Source: Antitrichia curtipendula
Lineage: Eukaryota; Streptophyta; Bryopsida; Hypnales; Leucodontaceae
DNA: 64,000 nt
Direction: 5' to 3'
NCBI GenBank assembly: GCA_951230915.1
Contig: OX579638.1
Coordinates: 8,388,696-8,452,695, forward strand
Shown one piece after another: positions 1-11,850 of this stretch (the stretch's first letter is position 1; each line of letters opens with the position of its first letter). Made by a program: the position numbers and the translations under genes. The notes under the pieces were generated by a model. That model saw only the letters and a program-made list of their open reading frames with translations. It made no database searches and was not told where the DNA came from.

Positions 1-272
1 ATCCAAATGTCACGTTCTCTGGGGTGCATTGGAACCTCCTTTCACTTGCCAACAAGAACATATGAAAATTATCTCTCATGTTTTTTAATCTTTGTTGTCA
101 TGTGATATAAAACTTTTTAAGTAGAGATAGTTACACCTTCTCCAAGAACGATACTTCTATGAAGAATGAAAAGTAGTAGAATGAAAAAAGAGGATCCAAT
201 AGGGAGCCGTTCTCCATGAAGAAGGTGTGACGCCCCCCTTTTGTGTCATTGCGAGAATGAGAATAGACCTAA

Positions 273-981
273 GGGTCGCTTCACACTACGGTAGAGGGTC
301 AAGAGTCTGTCAATTTCCACCAATCAAATTGCGGGAATCCATGAATTCTTGAAATTTCGGCCTCTTGACCCTTCACAGTAGACGGCACAGTCGAGAGTCT
401 GTCGCCCTCCAAACTGACATTTCTGGTAGAAAATTAACTACATATTGACGGACTCTTGACCATAGTTTGGGCCGAGCAAAAATGGAGACCCAAACTATGA
501 TCAAGAATCCATCGAATTTTTTTCCTAGAAAATCAGATTTGTTCTCTTTTTTCACACACTTTGTTATTTGTTATTTGTCGCCATTGGGGTTTGCAACGGG
601 AAGTCTTTGCATTCAACGAACCTAATTCCCTTAACCTACTTACCTTCAATGGCCAATGCCACCCTTCTATTCCATTTATACCCTTCATATTCCTTGTTTG
701 ATGGTAAGAGCATGTGCTGCGATTTTTTTTCCAAGGTCATTTGGGACTCCTTTCTCATGTTTTTTAATCTTTTGCTTGAAAAAATTGACACACCGGTGAG
801 GTTTGGACTTTGGGCTTGGCCTTTAGAGGCTTCATACTATGGCCGTTCAAGTTGACAGGCCGTGCCCAAACTATGGTCGAGAGTCCAAAGAAATGCCCAT
901 TAAAGAGCCCATTTCGTTGGACTCTCGACTATAGTTTGGGCACGGCCTCTTGACATGGTCGGCCATAGTGTGAAGCGGCCC
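273..981. mobile_element. Harbinger-like MITE with TAA target duplication
   Basis: The ends are inverted: GGGTCGCTTCACACTACGG at 273-291 and the near-complement at 963-981 (2 mismatches in 19). Both ends are flanked by TAA (270-272 and 982-984). A 3-bp TAA/TTA duplication with GGG-starting termini fits the PIF/Harbinger superfamily. The interior holds further hairpins: 450-471 pairs with 489-510, and 858-886 pairs with 919-947. No transposase reading frame is present, so the element is non-autonomous. The short open frames inside it are chance. Confidence 0.75.
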
Positions 982-984
982 TAA

Positions 985-1810
985 GTAGGAGAAAAGTATT
1001 AACTTACGAACGAAGGAACATGACCATGATTTTTCAGCGCACACGATCTATAATTAGATGTGTCAATGTTGGGCATCTACGTTGGGCAGTGATCAATGAT
1101 GCTACGCGTCAATGCTTTCACCTGCTCGTCGATGCTACACGCCAATGCTCTCGATGCTGAGCGAGGTAAACGATCATTGTGCTGAGGGACATGAATGAGT
1201 GTCAATGTTGAGGGGGTGAATGCGGTGGTGATTGGGGTGAATAGGATATGCACACATTTCATGTTCTTCCCGTGCCAACTATCTAATTTCATCATCGTAC
1301 TTTTGGCCCCAATTCCGCCACAAAACTCATCCAAATTCATTTATATTTTAACATAACTAGTGCGTTAATGTCAACAAGGGGTAACATGTCAATCCTTTCT
1401 TGGTGAATACAATTTTTTATCGAAAACTATAATTCCACTTGAGTTTCATTTGTAAAACAAGTGCATATGCATCTCTAAAAAAATATGTGCCCTTCTTGTA
1501 GTTGGCCCCAAGATATTCAAATTGCAAATCAAGGTAGTAATGCAGGTTTGTCTACCTTAACCCCTAAGTGCCCCAATGCCTCAAATCTGGCCTTTCAAAA
1601 TTGAAAGATTTTCTTCTTTGACTATTCTAATCTTTTCAATGGCACGGACAAAGGACGTGTTTCTTTCCCTAGAGCTTTGAGCCTTGGAGCCAATCTCCGC
1701 TACCAATTGGTATGGTCAATTTATGTGGATCTTTTTTTTATATGATAGTTTGATTGGAATGAGTTCAAAAGGGTTTGGATTTTAGTAAACATGCACTATG
1801 TGCTTAGAAT
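985..1810. other. Intergenic, no recognised gene
   Basis: AT-rich sequence. Around 1,070-1,210 there is a degenerate run of GATGCT/CAATGCT-like words. An 87-codon minus-strand frame (1,077-1,340) has no recognisable domain and I do not call it a gene. Confidence 0.5.
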
Positions 1811-1814
1811 TTAA

Positions 1815-2520
1815 CTCCTAAAGCACTAAACTACTTTCTTAGCAACATAGCGATTTTGGATAGTTCACTACTAATGAAATTTTTAATTTTTCTCTTTGAA
1901 AATTTCACACAACATATACCCGAGGAGTAGCATTAAGGCCCAACAATATGGTTAAAAAGTTATAATATGATATGTAGTTTTCATTGCTCAATGGGCAGCC
2001 CAGGTAGCAAAAAATACTTATTTAAAAATCACTTTATAAAAAAATAATTTTTTTGAAATTGATTCTCTAGATTTATGTATATGTGGAAAGCCTTGAATCA
2101 TTCCATTTTGATTAATGAGATGAAAGTTATGAGGAGTTCTAGTTTGCAATTAGTTTGCAAGGTAGTTATAGAACCTCCACTCCCAGACAAACTTCGAAGT
2201 CCTTTATTTAACTAAATTTTCAATGTTTTTTGAAAAAAATAAAAACATTAGGTGTAAATTGTTTACTGCAACATTTCAACCATTGACGGTTTGGCATTTT
2301 TCAATTCCGTAACTCAATTGTCTACAGTCTAGTATTTTGAATCATTCTCTACTTCTTTCTACTTACTATTTTTTTCCTGTATGTTGTACAATTTCAAATG
2401 ATCTGAAATTTTTTAAAGCATGTAGACAACTTGCCTTGAAGAATGGATCCAAAGAAGCACCACCATTTTGAACATTTTTTCCATACCAATGTGACCTTGT
2501 GAAGTGCAGCTGCAGGGCCA
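1815..2520 (-). repeat. Dispersed repeat family D, truncated copy
   Basis: It starts after TTAA (1,811-1,814) with CTCCTAAAGC, a variant of the family terminus. It runs in reverse orientation to the copies near 27.9, 30.3, 38.4 and 61.3 kb. Shared landmarks are the stretch around GGGCAGCCCAGG (1,993 on), the ATGAGGAGTTC block near 2,130 and the CTTCACAAGGTCACA-type block near 2,490. The far end is missing, so this copy is truncated. It is non-coding. Confidence 0.7.
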
Positions 2521-3057
2521 AATGGTACATTGGGAGTGCTTTTGGAGCTCACCTTACACCTGACGTTACCCTCTTTGAGTTTTTTCTATTATTTTTTCCT
2601 TCCTTCTCGAGGTGAGGTGATTGTACCCCACCCATGGAATTGCAATCTCTAACTGACTCCACTGCACTGCACTGCATTATTGATCATTAGGCCAGTGCGA
2701 CAGCTAAAAAGCTCAGTATCCATGTCATCCTCTTTTTTTCTTTTTCTCTTGTGCAGAAAGCCAGAGGAGTATCTCACTGCCGTCTGTGAATCCTAATTAT
2801 ATCCTGTTCTCCAACTCAGTCCACTGCGGGCGTCAGGTACAGAATTATTAAGCTGAAGGTACACATGGTCGAGACTCAAGACAACCCAAATAAACAAACA
2901 GATGAATAAGTTAAGTTAGAGGTAGGAGGTTCTTAAATCGACCTGGTTCTACTGAAATGCGTTTGCTATCGAGGAAGGAGTGACATGCTACTTGAAATAT
3001 CTGTTACTGGCATTGATGAGGTGGGTAGGCTTTTAAGTGGGCAATTTATGGACCTTA

Positions 3058-4316
3058 GAGCATCCCCACTCCAACTTGGCAAAAAGACACTCCAAGTGGC
3101 TCTTTGGAGTGTTCGAGAAATGCGGCCGGCTCGTAGGAAGGGAGAGTGGTCCACAGCAACACAGTAAATCCCACACTGCAACATTGTTTCGCGATTTAAA
3201 AGACTAACTATTAAAATTTTAATTCATTGAGAGAAATGAATTAAGTGACTAACTTCCTTTGCTTCCGAAGTCAATTCCATTTTGAAATATTGATGGAGAA
3301 GGAGGAGAGAATCTCTTTATATACACATGGGGTGGTAGGAAGTAGAACAACCCATGTGGGATAAATAATATTAGAATTGGTAAGAGCTCAACCACTCATA
3401 GCTAAGTCAAAATAGGAATTGTGTTAAAAATAGAATTTTAGACCTAATTTAGGCATAGTAGAATAACTTTTTCTAAAAAATTTTGAACTAAAGAAAGCTG
3501 TTAAATTAATATAAATTTCACCTCAAACAATCCGTTTGAGATTTGAATCCTCCAATAAAAAGTTATGGACAAATTTCAGAGAGGATGTTTGAAAATGTCA
3601 AAAAAAAATTCCTTCCACCCCCTTTGTGAATTTTGTCCATAAATTTTGATTAGAAAATCCAAATCTCAAACAGATTTTTGGAGGTGAAATTTATATTTAT
3701 TTAACAACTTTTCTTAGTTCAAATTTTTTTAGAAAAAATTATTCTATTGTGACTAAATTAGGTCTAAAATTCTACTTTCAACAGAATTCTAACTTTTTAC
3801 AATGAGGAGTCAAGCTCTTTTATTCTAATTATCCCATACTTTTTGAGGGCTCACGATGGACAATGAATTTCTCTATAAAAGCTCCCTCTCCAACCTTACT
3901 TTACACCATCTACCTATGAAACTATTCATTCAATTTGTCATCCAATTTATATTGATGATAATTGATTGTAATAGGAATAGTGACATTGGTATATAAATCA
4001 TTTAAGTTGATTTATTTCTTGGTTATTAGGAATATGGCAGTAGCCTGGTGTGCCTAATACAGTAGGTTGTCATGCGTAGCCTGGAGCTCGTTCGTGGGGA
4101 AACCTGCCTGAAAACTTGCGCTCCGTACCTCAATTCCTGTGTCCTCTGACATACCCAGCCACGGGAAACGAACAGTATTTCCCCGTCCGCTCTCCAGATT
4201 TTGCCGCGCCCGGCCACTCTCTGGGACTTGCCGTGTCTGCCGTGGAGCACCCATTTTGGCTGGGCACGGCCATGTGCCTAGTTTGAGTCACATGTTGAGC
4301 TGGAGTGGGGATGCCC
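3058..4316. mobile_element. Harbinger-like element with TTA duplication, carrying a nested foldback
   Basis: Left end GAGCATCCCCACTCCA (3,058-3,073) and right end TGGAGTGGGGATGCCC (4,301-4,316) are inverted copies differing at one base. Each is flanked by TTA (3,055-3,057 and 4,317-4,319). This matches the terminus and duplication style of plant PIF/Harbinger MITEs. About half of the interior is a separate foldback element (3,293-3,897). The flanking interior (3,075-3,170 and 4,030-4,290) is GC-richer and holds no transposase. Confidence 0.7.
3293..3897. mobile_element. Long-arm foldback element, copy 1
   Basis: Two arms of about 290 bp are imperfect inverted repeats of each other. For example, AATTTTAGACCTAATTTAGG near 3,432 is mirrored by CTAAATTAGGTCTAAAATT near 3,750, and ATCCGTTTGAGATTTGAATC near 3,530 is mirrored near 3,660. 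The loop is near 3,600. A second copy lies at about 25,990-26,580. No coding capacity; a transcript would fold into a long hairpin. Confidence 0.75.
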
Positions 4317-4319
4317 TTA

Positions 4320-5348
4320 GTGCAACAAGGGGAAAAACAAAACTGACTGAAATCAATGACAGGTGAAGAAATCCAAAGGGCTGCTCTCAGTGTAGTGTAG
4401 TGAAACTGACTGACTGACTGTGTTTGTGGGGAGGAAGGGAGCCTTAACGGCTTATTAGTATGGATTTGGGATCCACGGGTTTCACCAGCAATGGTGCAAA
4501 AACAGGAGAAGCCGAGCATGGCATGAAACTAAAAAGTAGACTGCTCTTCGAGAGACTTTGGAAGAACTGATTGCATTTGGGGAGACGCTAAAATCAAGGA
4601 AACCAAATTTCAGTCAGTTTTTGTAGGAAGAAAAATTGGATTAATTGGCACCTAATCCAACCCAAGTCGTTTCATTATTTTTAGACCTTCCGTCGTGGAA
4701 TTAGTTTATGAATTGTTGAAGTTGAAACGAAGGGGTCACTAACTAAAAGCAACACCCTCTTGAAATGACGTACACTATTGGTCCACTGAAGAAAGCAGAA
4801 TGTACATCTGTGGTAGAGGTTGCTCGTAGAGCATCCTACCTTATGGGTTATCAATCTTGAAATCTTGACAATGAATGGATAGTGGTTGAGACTTACTTGG
4901 CAACAAATGCTTCTCGGGTCTAAGCTATGGCACCGCATGCAGAAAGGAGCGACTATGTATGTTGTTCCCATGAGAGAATTCATTATTGGGATACCCGATT
5001 CTTTTTGTAAACAATATGTCTCGTTTTGGAGTCTACCTCCAAAAGGAGGCACCAAGGATAGCACCTGCTACCTAAACCTTCATAGCCTAGATAGTAGACC
5101 TATCTCTTACAAACTCTTCATTCACCCTTGTTATAGGACCAAAGTTACTCTTTTTCTAATGTGTCTCTCTTGTACGTTAATGTGGCTCTCTCCTAATGCA
5201 CAAAGTTACAACAACGACACTTAGTCAATTGAGAAAACTTACTCATACCATGCTATGGAATGCATTTTAAGAGTTGGGTCGCATGACTTGCTTGAAGACT
5301 ATGACCTTAGTTTGTGCAAACAAAGCCCCACCCTCACGTACCTTAACT
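4320..5348. repeat. Intergenic with a MITE-interior-like segment
   Basis: The part from about 4,650 to 4,815 resembles the interior of the TTAA-flanked element at 29,203-29,527: similar words around CACCTAATCCAACCCAAGTC and a GTACACT...AATGTACA pair. No clear termini were found here. The remaining sequence shows no gene; the open frames have no domain I recognise. Confidence 0.45.
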
Positions 5349-5507
5349 AAGGTAAATCTGTCTATGACATGCACAATTTTGGACCAACTGAATGCAAACC
5401 AAAAACTTCATGAGCAGTACATTTCACAAGACACATGTACTGCTCATGAAGTTCTAGGCCTGCATTAGGCTGGTCCAAAGTTGATATGTCATAGACAAAG
5501 TTACCTT
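5349..5507. mobile_element. Small foldback MITE, copy 1
   Basis: A 159-bp palindromic unit. The outer arms (5,349-5,370 and 5,486-5,507) match as inverted repeats at 19 of 22 bases. The inner stem AACTTCATGAGCAGTACAT (5,404-5,422) is perfectly mirrored at 5,435-5,453, leaving a 12-base loop. A second, more diverged copy lies at 60,290-60,412. Ends are AAGGTAA...TTACCTT. Confidence 0.75.
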
Positions 5508-6044
5508 ATGTCCAAGTCTTTGGAGAAGTTCAACAAAGGCTGGATCGCAACGGCATTCCTAGCTAGGGAAAGACATCTCACTGGCATGACAGATTGATAG
5601 TTGTTTGGAACTCCTTTAAAAAGCCCAAGCTTAGGACCTTCAGCTAGGAAAAACAAAACAAAAACCCACTTTGGGTTGTTGGACTTGCATTGGCCTTTTC
5701 ACTTCCTGTCGCCAGGTGGGCTTCTGCCTCGGTTGCTGTTGTATTCGGCAGGTTCTGGGCTTTGAAATACTACTTATCCTCAGTTTCAAAAAGAAAAAAA
5801 GAAAAAAGAGAGAACTGAACTAAATCTCTTCCCTTCTTTTACTAGCTGCCAAACACTAAATAGAACTTTAATTTTACAGGAGGATAATAAGTTTAATACA
5901 TTCATACTTTGTGTACCAGTTGTAGAAGATAGTGAAGGAAATCTTGGCTCAAGTTACCATTGAGGTATGTGCACCTGCAAAGTAGAGCAAGAAGTTTTAT
6001 TCGAGAAGTTTTATTCAAGTCTGCTCGAGCTTTTGACAATCTGC
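5508..6044. other. Intergenic, nothing recognised
   Basis: AT-rich with an A-rich stretch near 5,790-5,815. No gene, RNA or bounded repeat could be supported. Confidence 0.4.
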
Positions 6045-6290
6045 CTTCACCCTTAAAACAATGGGCTGGTCACCGTGGAAATCATCTCCTTTGGTACTGT
6101 GTGAATTGTTAGCTTAAAAAGATGCAAAAGTGCTCGTTGGAAGTCAAGCTGCTATAGAAGACCTTCTCTTTTCCCACAAAATTTGGAGGATGAATAGTAG
6201 TACTTCTGTCTTGCATGGAGAGATTCTTTGTCATTCATTAGTCAAAAAACGTCCTTTGCGACGTTTATAGGTTAGACATACACAAAGTCA
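6045..6290 (+). repeat. Dispersed repeat, partner at 50.9 kb
   Basis: From CTGGTCACCGTGGAAATCAT (6,065 on) to the TTTATAGGTTAG block near 6,275, the sequence matches 50,930-51,145 in the same orientation with scattered changes. At 50.9 kb this segment leads directly into a family E repeat. Its class is unknown and it has no coding signal. Confidence 0.6.
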
Positions 6291-6971
6291 CTTTGTGGCA
6301 CTTGGATGATTTGAGATGAGGTGTACATGATGAAGAACAACTATGTTTCATCCATTTTAAAAAAAGGTTTTTGAATGTGTTTGCACCAAATGTTGGTAGA
6401 AATCACCTCATTGAGGTATCATTGACAATTCATGAATTGTAGAAGTCTCTCTTTTAAATTGAAGAAAGCCCAAGTATCAAGGAAAGGATAGTCATGAGTT
6501 TTGGGCAATGCTCATGAGTCATGACTATCTAAGATCCAAGTGAATGGATAGAAAATGGTTCTAGAACAACATTTTTCCCTACCCTTCTTTTATGATCTTG
6601 GGAGCTTGGAGCACATGAATCTTTAGATTAGGGGCACAATATGCATAAGGTTGGTGCATACCAACAAAGATTTATATTCTAGCTTTGGACAAGCATATTT
6701 TCTATACAATTAATGTCAATTCCATCATCAAGGATTAAGGTAGAGGGTACTACCGTACTGGATTTGCAATGTGTGAAGCATTTAAACCAATAAGGTAGGA
6801 GGTTTGTAAACCATCCCTTTAAGCCAACTACCTCATTAATGGTAGTAATAGATATTTCAGTGACCATGTTACTCATTCCTAAATAGGGAACCTTGTAGGG
6901 AACACATTTAGAACTTGGTCAATTTTTGGACCTCCTACCATATGTAGAAGTATCATTCTTGAGAGATCAGT
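6291..6971. other. Intergenic, nothing recognised
   Basis: No supported gene. A 65-codon minus-strand frame (6,679-6,876) has no recognisable domain. Confidence 0.4.
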
Positions 6972-7106
6972 TATGGAGAGCTCTTAGGACACTATGACCA
7001 AACTTTTGAGATCCAATATGGAGAGCTCTTAAGACACTATGACCAAACTTTTGAGATCCAATATGGAGAGCTCTTAGCACACTACGACCAAACTTTTGAG
7101 ATCCAA
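6972..7106. repeat. Three tandem copies of a 45-bp unit
   Basis: The unit begins TATGGAGAGCTCTTA at 6,972, 7,017 and 7,062, and each copy ends near TTTGAGATCCAA. Copies differ at only a few bases. Because 45 is a multiple of three, the minus-strand open frame over it (6,967-7,230) reads as three copies of a 15-residue repeat, but no homologous protein is recognised. Confidence 0.9.
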
Positions 7107-7515
7107 TATTTTTCACCAAGAATGACTTTCTTATACAATTGTTCAAAGTGGAAGGACTTAGATCACTAATAGCGATAGAAATCCATGTTCCATTCAAAGA
7201 GCAATGGGCATAGACATTTAGCCTAGTCATGCTGATGGCCAGATTGCAAATTGAAGGACTACATGAATAAATGAGTTGCTGTTACAATAGCAGGGTTCAG
7301 TGCTTCAGTACAGTGAGGAGACAGGATCAGGTCCCTCGCATTTTTTGTATTCTCTACCCTTATTCCAACAGTGATTAATCACTGCTGCTTCCCATAAAAC
7401 ATCCAGAAAACGCTACATAATTATCCAGAATGGAATGGAAAACTTTGAAGCTCGAAGAATTGCATCCCCTAGAGTAATTATAAAAAGGAATCGGGATTTA
7501 TACCAATCTACAGCT

Positions 7516-10500
7516 TCAACTTGGAAATTTTGGTGTTCTTGGTGTTTTCGGTGATTTGGGTGATTTGGGCCTCAGCAGAGTCGGGTGAGCAGACATGATG
7601 ATGGCCAAATACTCTGGATTCCGTTTCAGAAAGCCACTGAACTCCTCCCAGCTGATTTTCCCATCCTGATTTAGATCTAGTCTCTCAAAAAGTTTCAATA
7701 CCTGCCAATCAGCCAGTGAAACAGTGTTATTTTATGGACAAGTAGCGATTCAGTAAAATTTAGAAGAGAAGCAAAGAATTGTAGGGGCGTCACAGTCGCT
7801 CTGAGCCCTAGAATGTCAGCGAGGTTCAAAACCCTGCACTCCCTGATCCTCGTTACATTTCCACCAAGCTTTCTATCAAAATGGACTAGGTCAGGCTCGA
7901 GAGCATTATGGGGCATAATGCCAAGTCTAATAGTTCATCACAAACGTCCGTATCTGTACTCTTTGCAAATCTAAGGGTTTAGAAAGAGGGTGTCAGTTAT
8001 GAGTTGCAACGCTTTTCTGACTATCCAAGCACAGTCCGGGGAGATTTTTAGCTTAACCGGCTAAAATCCTACATTTTCTCAAACCAAACGGTTGTTTGAA
8101 GCATTCTCTTGACTAGGCCTTTATAAAATAGAGAATATTCTTTGATTTTCCTCTTAAATGATCGGGTTTTTTCCGAAGATTTTGAAGTCCATTCGGAAAT
8201 TCTCAAAATCAACCGGCTAGCTCGTAACTAAGTGCCGGTACTCCCTGTACATTGTATCCAAGGGAATGGTGACAAATCTGCCTTGAAAAACCGGACTTGG
8301 CATTACGTTAGCGTAACTCCCATGATTATCCCTAAATTGGCAAAGAGGAGTAGCGGCTTGATGGATGAGTCTATTTATGCATATGTACCGTTACTGGGGG
8401 CAGCTCAGGGAAAATGGCAAGCAAACTCCTCTCCACCTCGTCACGTGAAAGGGTGCCATCACCATTCACATCACAAGCTTTGAATGCAGCCTCCATTGTG
8501 CTTGCAAATGACGTGTGGGTCGACACAAAGGCTAACCCTGCCAAAAACTGTTCATACAGAGTGGTTTACTTTCTAACCTTGGTTTGTAGCTGAACTGATC
8601 TTTAGAAAATACTTATAAATTTAAAGAGGTAAGCTCACTAGTGGGAAGTAAGTCATTTTCCAACCAGAGAGTCCACCCAACTTGGCTGCAATTCGTCACT
8701 AATGATCCGTTCCAGTTGAGTTCAGTGTACTCCAGGTTGGAATCGTACTTGGCTTCCCAGAATGTTGAGATCCTACTGATAAAACTCTGCAACATAAAAA
8801 CCATTTGAAACAAAATTAGATGAGGACGCCAGCAGGGGTTTCATTTACATACCTCTCGAAAGTTGATATCGCCGTGCCCATCCTTGTCAAAAAGATGGAA
8901 CACCTGTTTAGTAATTTCTGAGTTTGGAAGGTCAAGTGCCGTAAGGAATTCATCATATGTAACTAAGCCACTGCAATTACAACAAACGTAGTCACAGGTC
9001 AGTGTTGCAATGCGCACGAAACTAACAACCCTTATGCAAATTAGCTGCTAGTCAACATCCATAATTGTACGTCACCATGTCCGACGCGAGGAAGCAGTGT
9101 CCAATTTCTTGAGGACATACAACAAAGTGAAAATCCTGTCCTATTCCAGTCCGAAAGTCCATCTGTTAGAAATGGTCACTACTGCAAGGACATTGAAAAC
9201 TTATTGAAAATCCCCATTTAAAGTACCTATGTTTGACATCCATTGCACTGAACTTGTTCAAATAGTTCTGGGCTGTAGCATAGTCCAGCCGAAATAGCTT
9301 CTCCATGCGCGCAAACTCAACCATCGAACTTCCAGAAGGCTGCTTCAGCTTCTGTGCAGCCAGCGATAATTTGATATCCAGAAAGGTATGCTCTGTGCAT
9401 ACGACACCTAATGCTTTGGCCATCTCGCTGCGCACCCTATTTGCAAAATCATGGGGATTTTTCATCTCCTTCACTGTTGGCACCATCACTGGCAAATATT
9501 CCACCTGCAAAGATTACCACAAAAAACCAGTGCACACTACTGGAATCAACAGTCAAATAGTCCTGCGCTGTGGCGTAGTTATCACGTCATGTTGTAACGT
9601 TGCAACCAGGGAGTCCATCCAACTTCATTAGAGTTCGTCACTAATGACCAGTTCCAATCAAGTTGTGTCATTACACGAATTACACAATTCATGACAATTT
9701 TAAGACAGTCATGTTTCAACATACTCAATTTTAAGACAGTCCATGCCAAAGTGGGAGTTGCAGATATAAAAAGAGAAAATGTTGTTGTTTAGTTGAGGGG
9801 AAGAGGTAATTAATACCTCCATGAAATTGACAAACTGGGTCATGAGCTGGAACAGAATGATCAGTGGACCTCCTTGGTCACACCAACATGGATTCACATA
9901 CTTGTGAGGGTATTTGATGACCATGGGCTGCACAGGCAGACCTGGCGTGAAGGCTCCTGTTTTGAAAGAGATTATTGCTTTCCCATTGGTGGTGGTAGCC
10001 TCTGGAAACAACATGACGTGCGGCCATTTATTGTCCATAGCCCTTCGCCGAATGTTCCCCGCTGCGTGATGCCTAGACTCAGCTGACACTCTGTCCACCG
10101 GTATTATCTGCCCAATTCAGAACTCAGCAATCCACCAAAATCAGTTCAAATGTCAATGCTCCACATCCCTAGCAAATCCAGTTCAAAGTCAGCACTCTTG
10201 CTCCCCAACTTTCACCAAAAATGCACATGGGATATGAAAATTGCACATTCAAAAAACCCTTTTTTAAGAGTAGACTCTACCCTAATTTGTATACAAATCC
10301 AGTTCAAGACACAGCAGGCAGACACGGACGGGTGCAGGTGACCTACTTGCAGAGCCTGTAAAAACATGCCAACAACGAGCATCTCCACATTCTCCTTGGC
10401 CGTGACAAGAACAGGCAAGTGTCGGTAAAACACGAAGATGGGGTCTATGAACCCAATATGATTCGACACAATAACAGGCGCCACTGAACGATGAGCAGGC

Positions 10501-10892
10501 CTCCCCTTGACCGAAATGTAATAATACCCCATTGTGAACATCAAGACTCGAGCTCCCAACCTCGCAGGCCACAAAAGAAACCTTCGCCACGGATGGAAAG
10601 GTTTGAACAAAGGCTCAGAGGCGCCAATCAAGGCTAGTTTGATGAACAAGTAGCCCAAGGCCATGAGTGTCAACATGACCCCCACTCGCAGGAGGAACAA
10701 AGGAAAGAGGAAAATGGACTTGAGTCTTTGGATGAGGCTCCAGTTGCTGGACTCGTGGAAAGGATTCACCGGGGGATCTCCTATTGCTGGTCGCTCGCCC
10801 AAAGGAAACTCGGGAAGAATCTTGGGTTCATACTCGTCATCATCTAAAGAATCAAAATCTTCTGTTGGAATCGCCATGGCTCTGGAGCTCAT
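7516..10892 (-). CDS. LPEAT2/LPCAT-type lysophospholipid acyltransferase with EF-hands
   Basis: Acyl-CoA:lysophospholipid acyltransferase of the PlsC/LPLAT family, expected in ER or Golgi membranes, re-acylating lysophosphatidylethanolamine or lysophosphatidylcholine. Six coding exons: 10892-10347, 10107-9817, 9504-9227, 8970-8853, 8547-8395, 7701-7516. All introns are GT-AG and frames join cleanly to 523 aa, close to Arabidopsis LPEAT2 as I recall it. Residues 60-90 are hydrophobic (membrane segment). Motif I NHIGFID is at 144-150 and motif III FPEATTTNG at 216-224. GLPVQP at 238-243 fits motif IV. EF-hand loops are at 400-411, 437-448 and 471-482 (canonical) and 368-379 (degenerate, DVKHSGLVTYDE). 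Most of the family reads FPEG in motif III; here Gly is Ala. The tail (SPKSPKTPRTPK) is basic and proline-rich. The start is ATG 10,892; a second in-frame ATG follows at 10,877. Confidence 0.93.
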
Positions 10893-10902
10893 TCACATTC
10901 TT

Positions 10903-11850
10903 CTACAAACATGACAACAACCATGAGTTCAGTAAGCTATTGAAGAATTTTTAAACAACAACATCAGAAGGAGATTGATCATAGAGAAGGACTTCTCAAC
11001 GCGTGTACATTCTATGTTTGGAGAGGCAAGATAAGCTGGTAATGCAATCGATGGAGATTACATATCAATCACAGGGAGGTTCCCTTGAATTGCCTTCTTG
11101 TACCTACTTTGCAAGAACTATCCAATGTATTTGAATCATAGCTATTCAACGAATTCAATTAAGTGGTTGGAGTTTCACTTCATGATTGGCCTATTGAACT
11201 GCTATTTCCCCACAATTGACGTTCAAAAAACACCGAAACATCTAGTTTACATGAAACCCTGTTAATGAAACTTCAACATGAGGAGGTTTCCGTGTCAGTC
11301 AAAAGTAGGACGCAAAACCTAAAACGAGACGCATTGCTTAAATCCAGAAGCAAGAGACTTCCAGTTTCCTATTTCCAGGGAAGAATACACCCCACAAACA
11401 AAGCTCAGAGGAAAATTGAAAAAAACTCCACAACACCCAGCGATTCACCAAAACACGTCAAAAACTAAACTCTTCGCAAAATCCTTTAGTTCCACTGACA
11501 GAATTCGCACATAAACCACAAACAATGCAACGAAAGAAGAGATCGAGAACTAGAGCACCGACAGAAGAGAACAAGAAAGATTCCACCAGAATTCTCACAA
11601 ACCCAACCGAATTTCACCCAAAGAACCTCATATTCAACCCACACGAAGATTTGAAAGAGAGAATCTCACCGATTGTCTTGAAATTACGATTCCTAACGCA
11701 AGAATGAGCTCTGAAAACATCAGAAATTCAAAAAAGCTGGGTGATCAATAGCTTGCAGCACTGCCATTGAAGAGATGATCTCGATTCTACTACTGCATAC
11801 GATTCAGAGAAAAAAAAAGAATGGTATCATTGAAATGGTGTCTGCGCTGA
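10903..11850 (-). promoter_or_regulatory. Probable 5' leader, leader intron and promoter of the acyltransferase gene
   Basis: On the minus strand a donor (ATCG|GTGAGA, intron from 11,669) and an acceptor (TTTGTAG|AAG, next exon from 10,902) would frame a leader intron of about 767 bp ending just before ATG 10,892. This is inferred from splice consensus only. The plus-strand open frames over this stretch are chance. Confidence 0.4.

Noticed and set aside
8613..8813. 66-codon frame as an acyltransferase exon
   Set aside because: It breaks the EF-hand alignment. Joining 8,853 to 8,547 gives DINFRE-FLAGLAF, which fits the family, so this stretch is intron.
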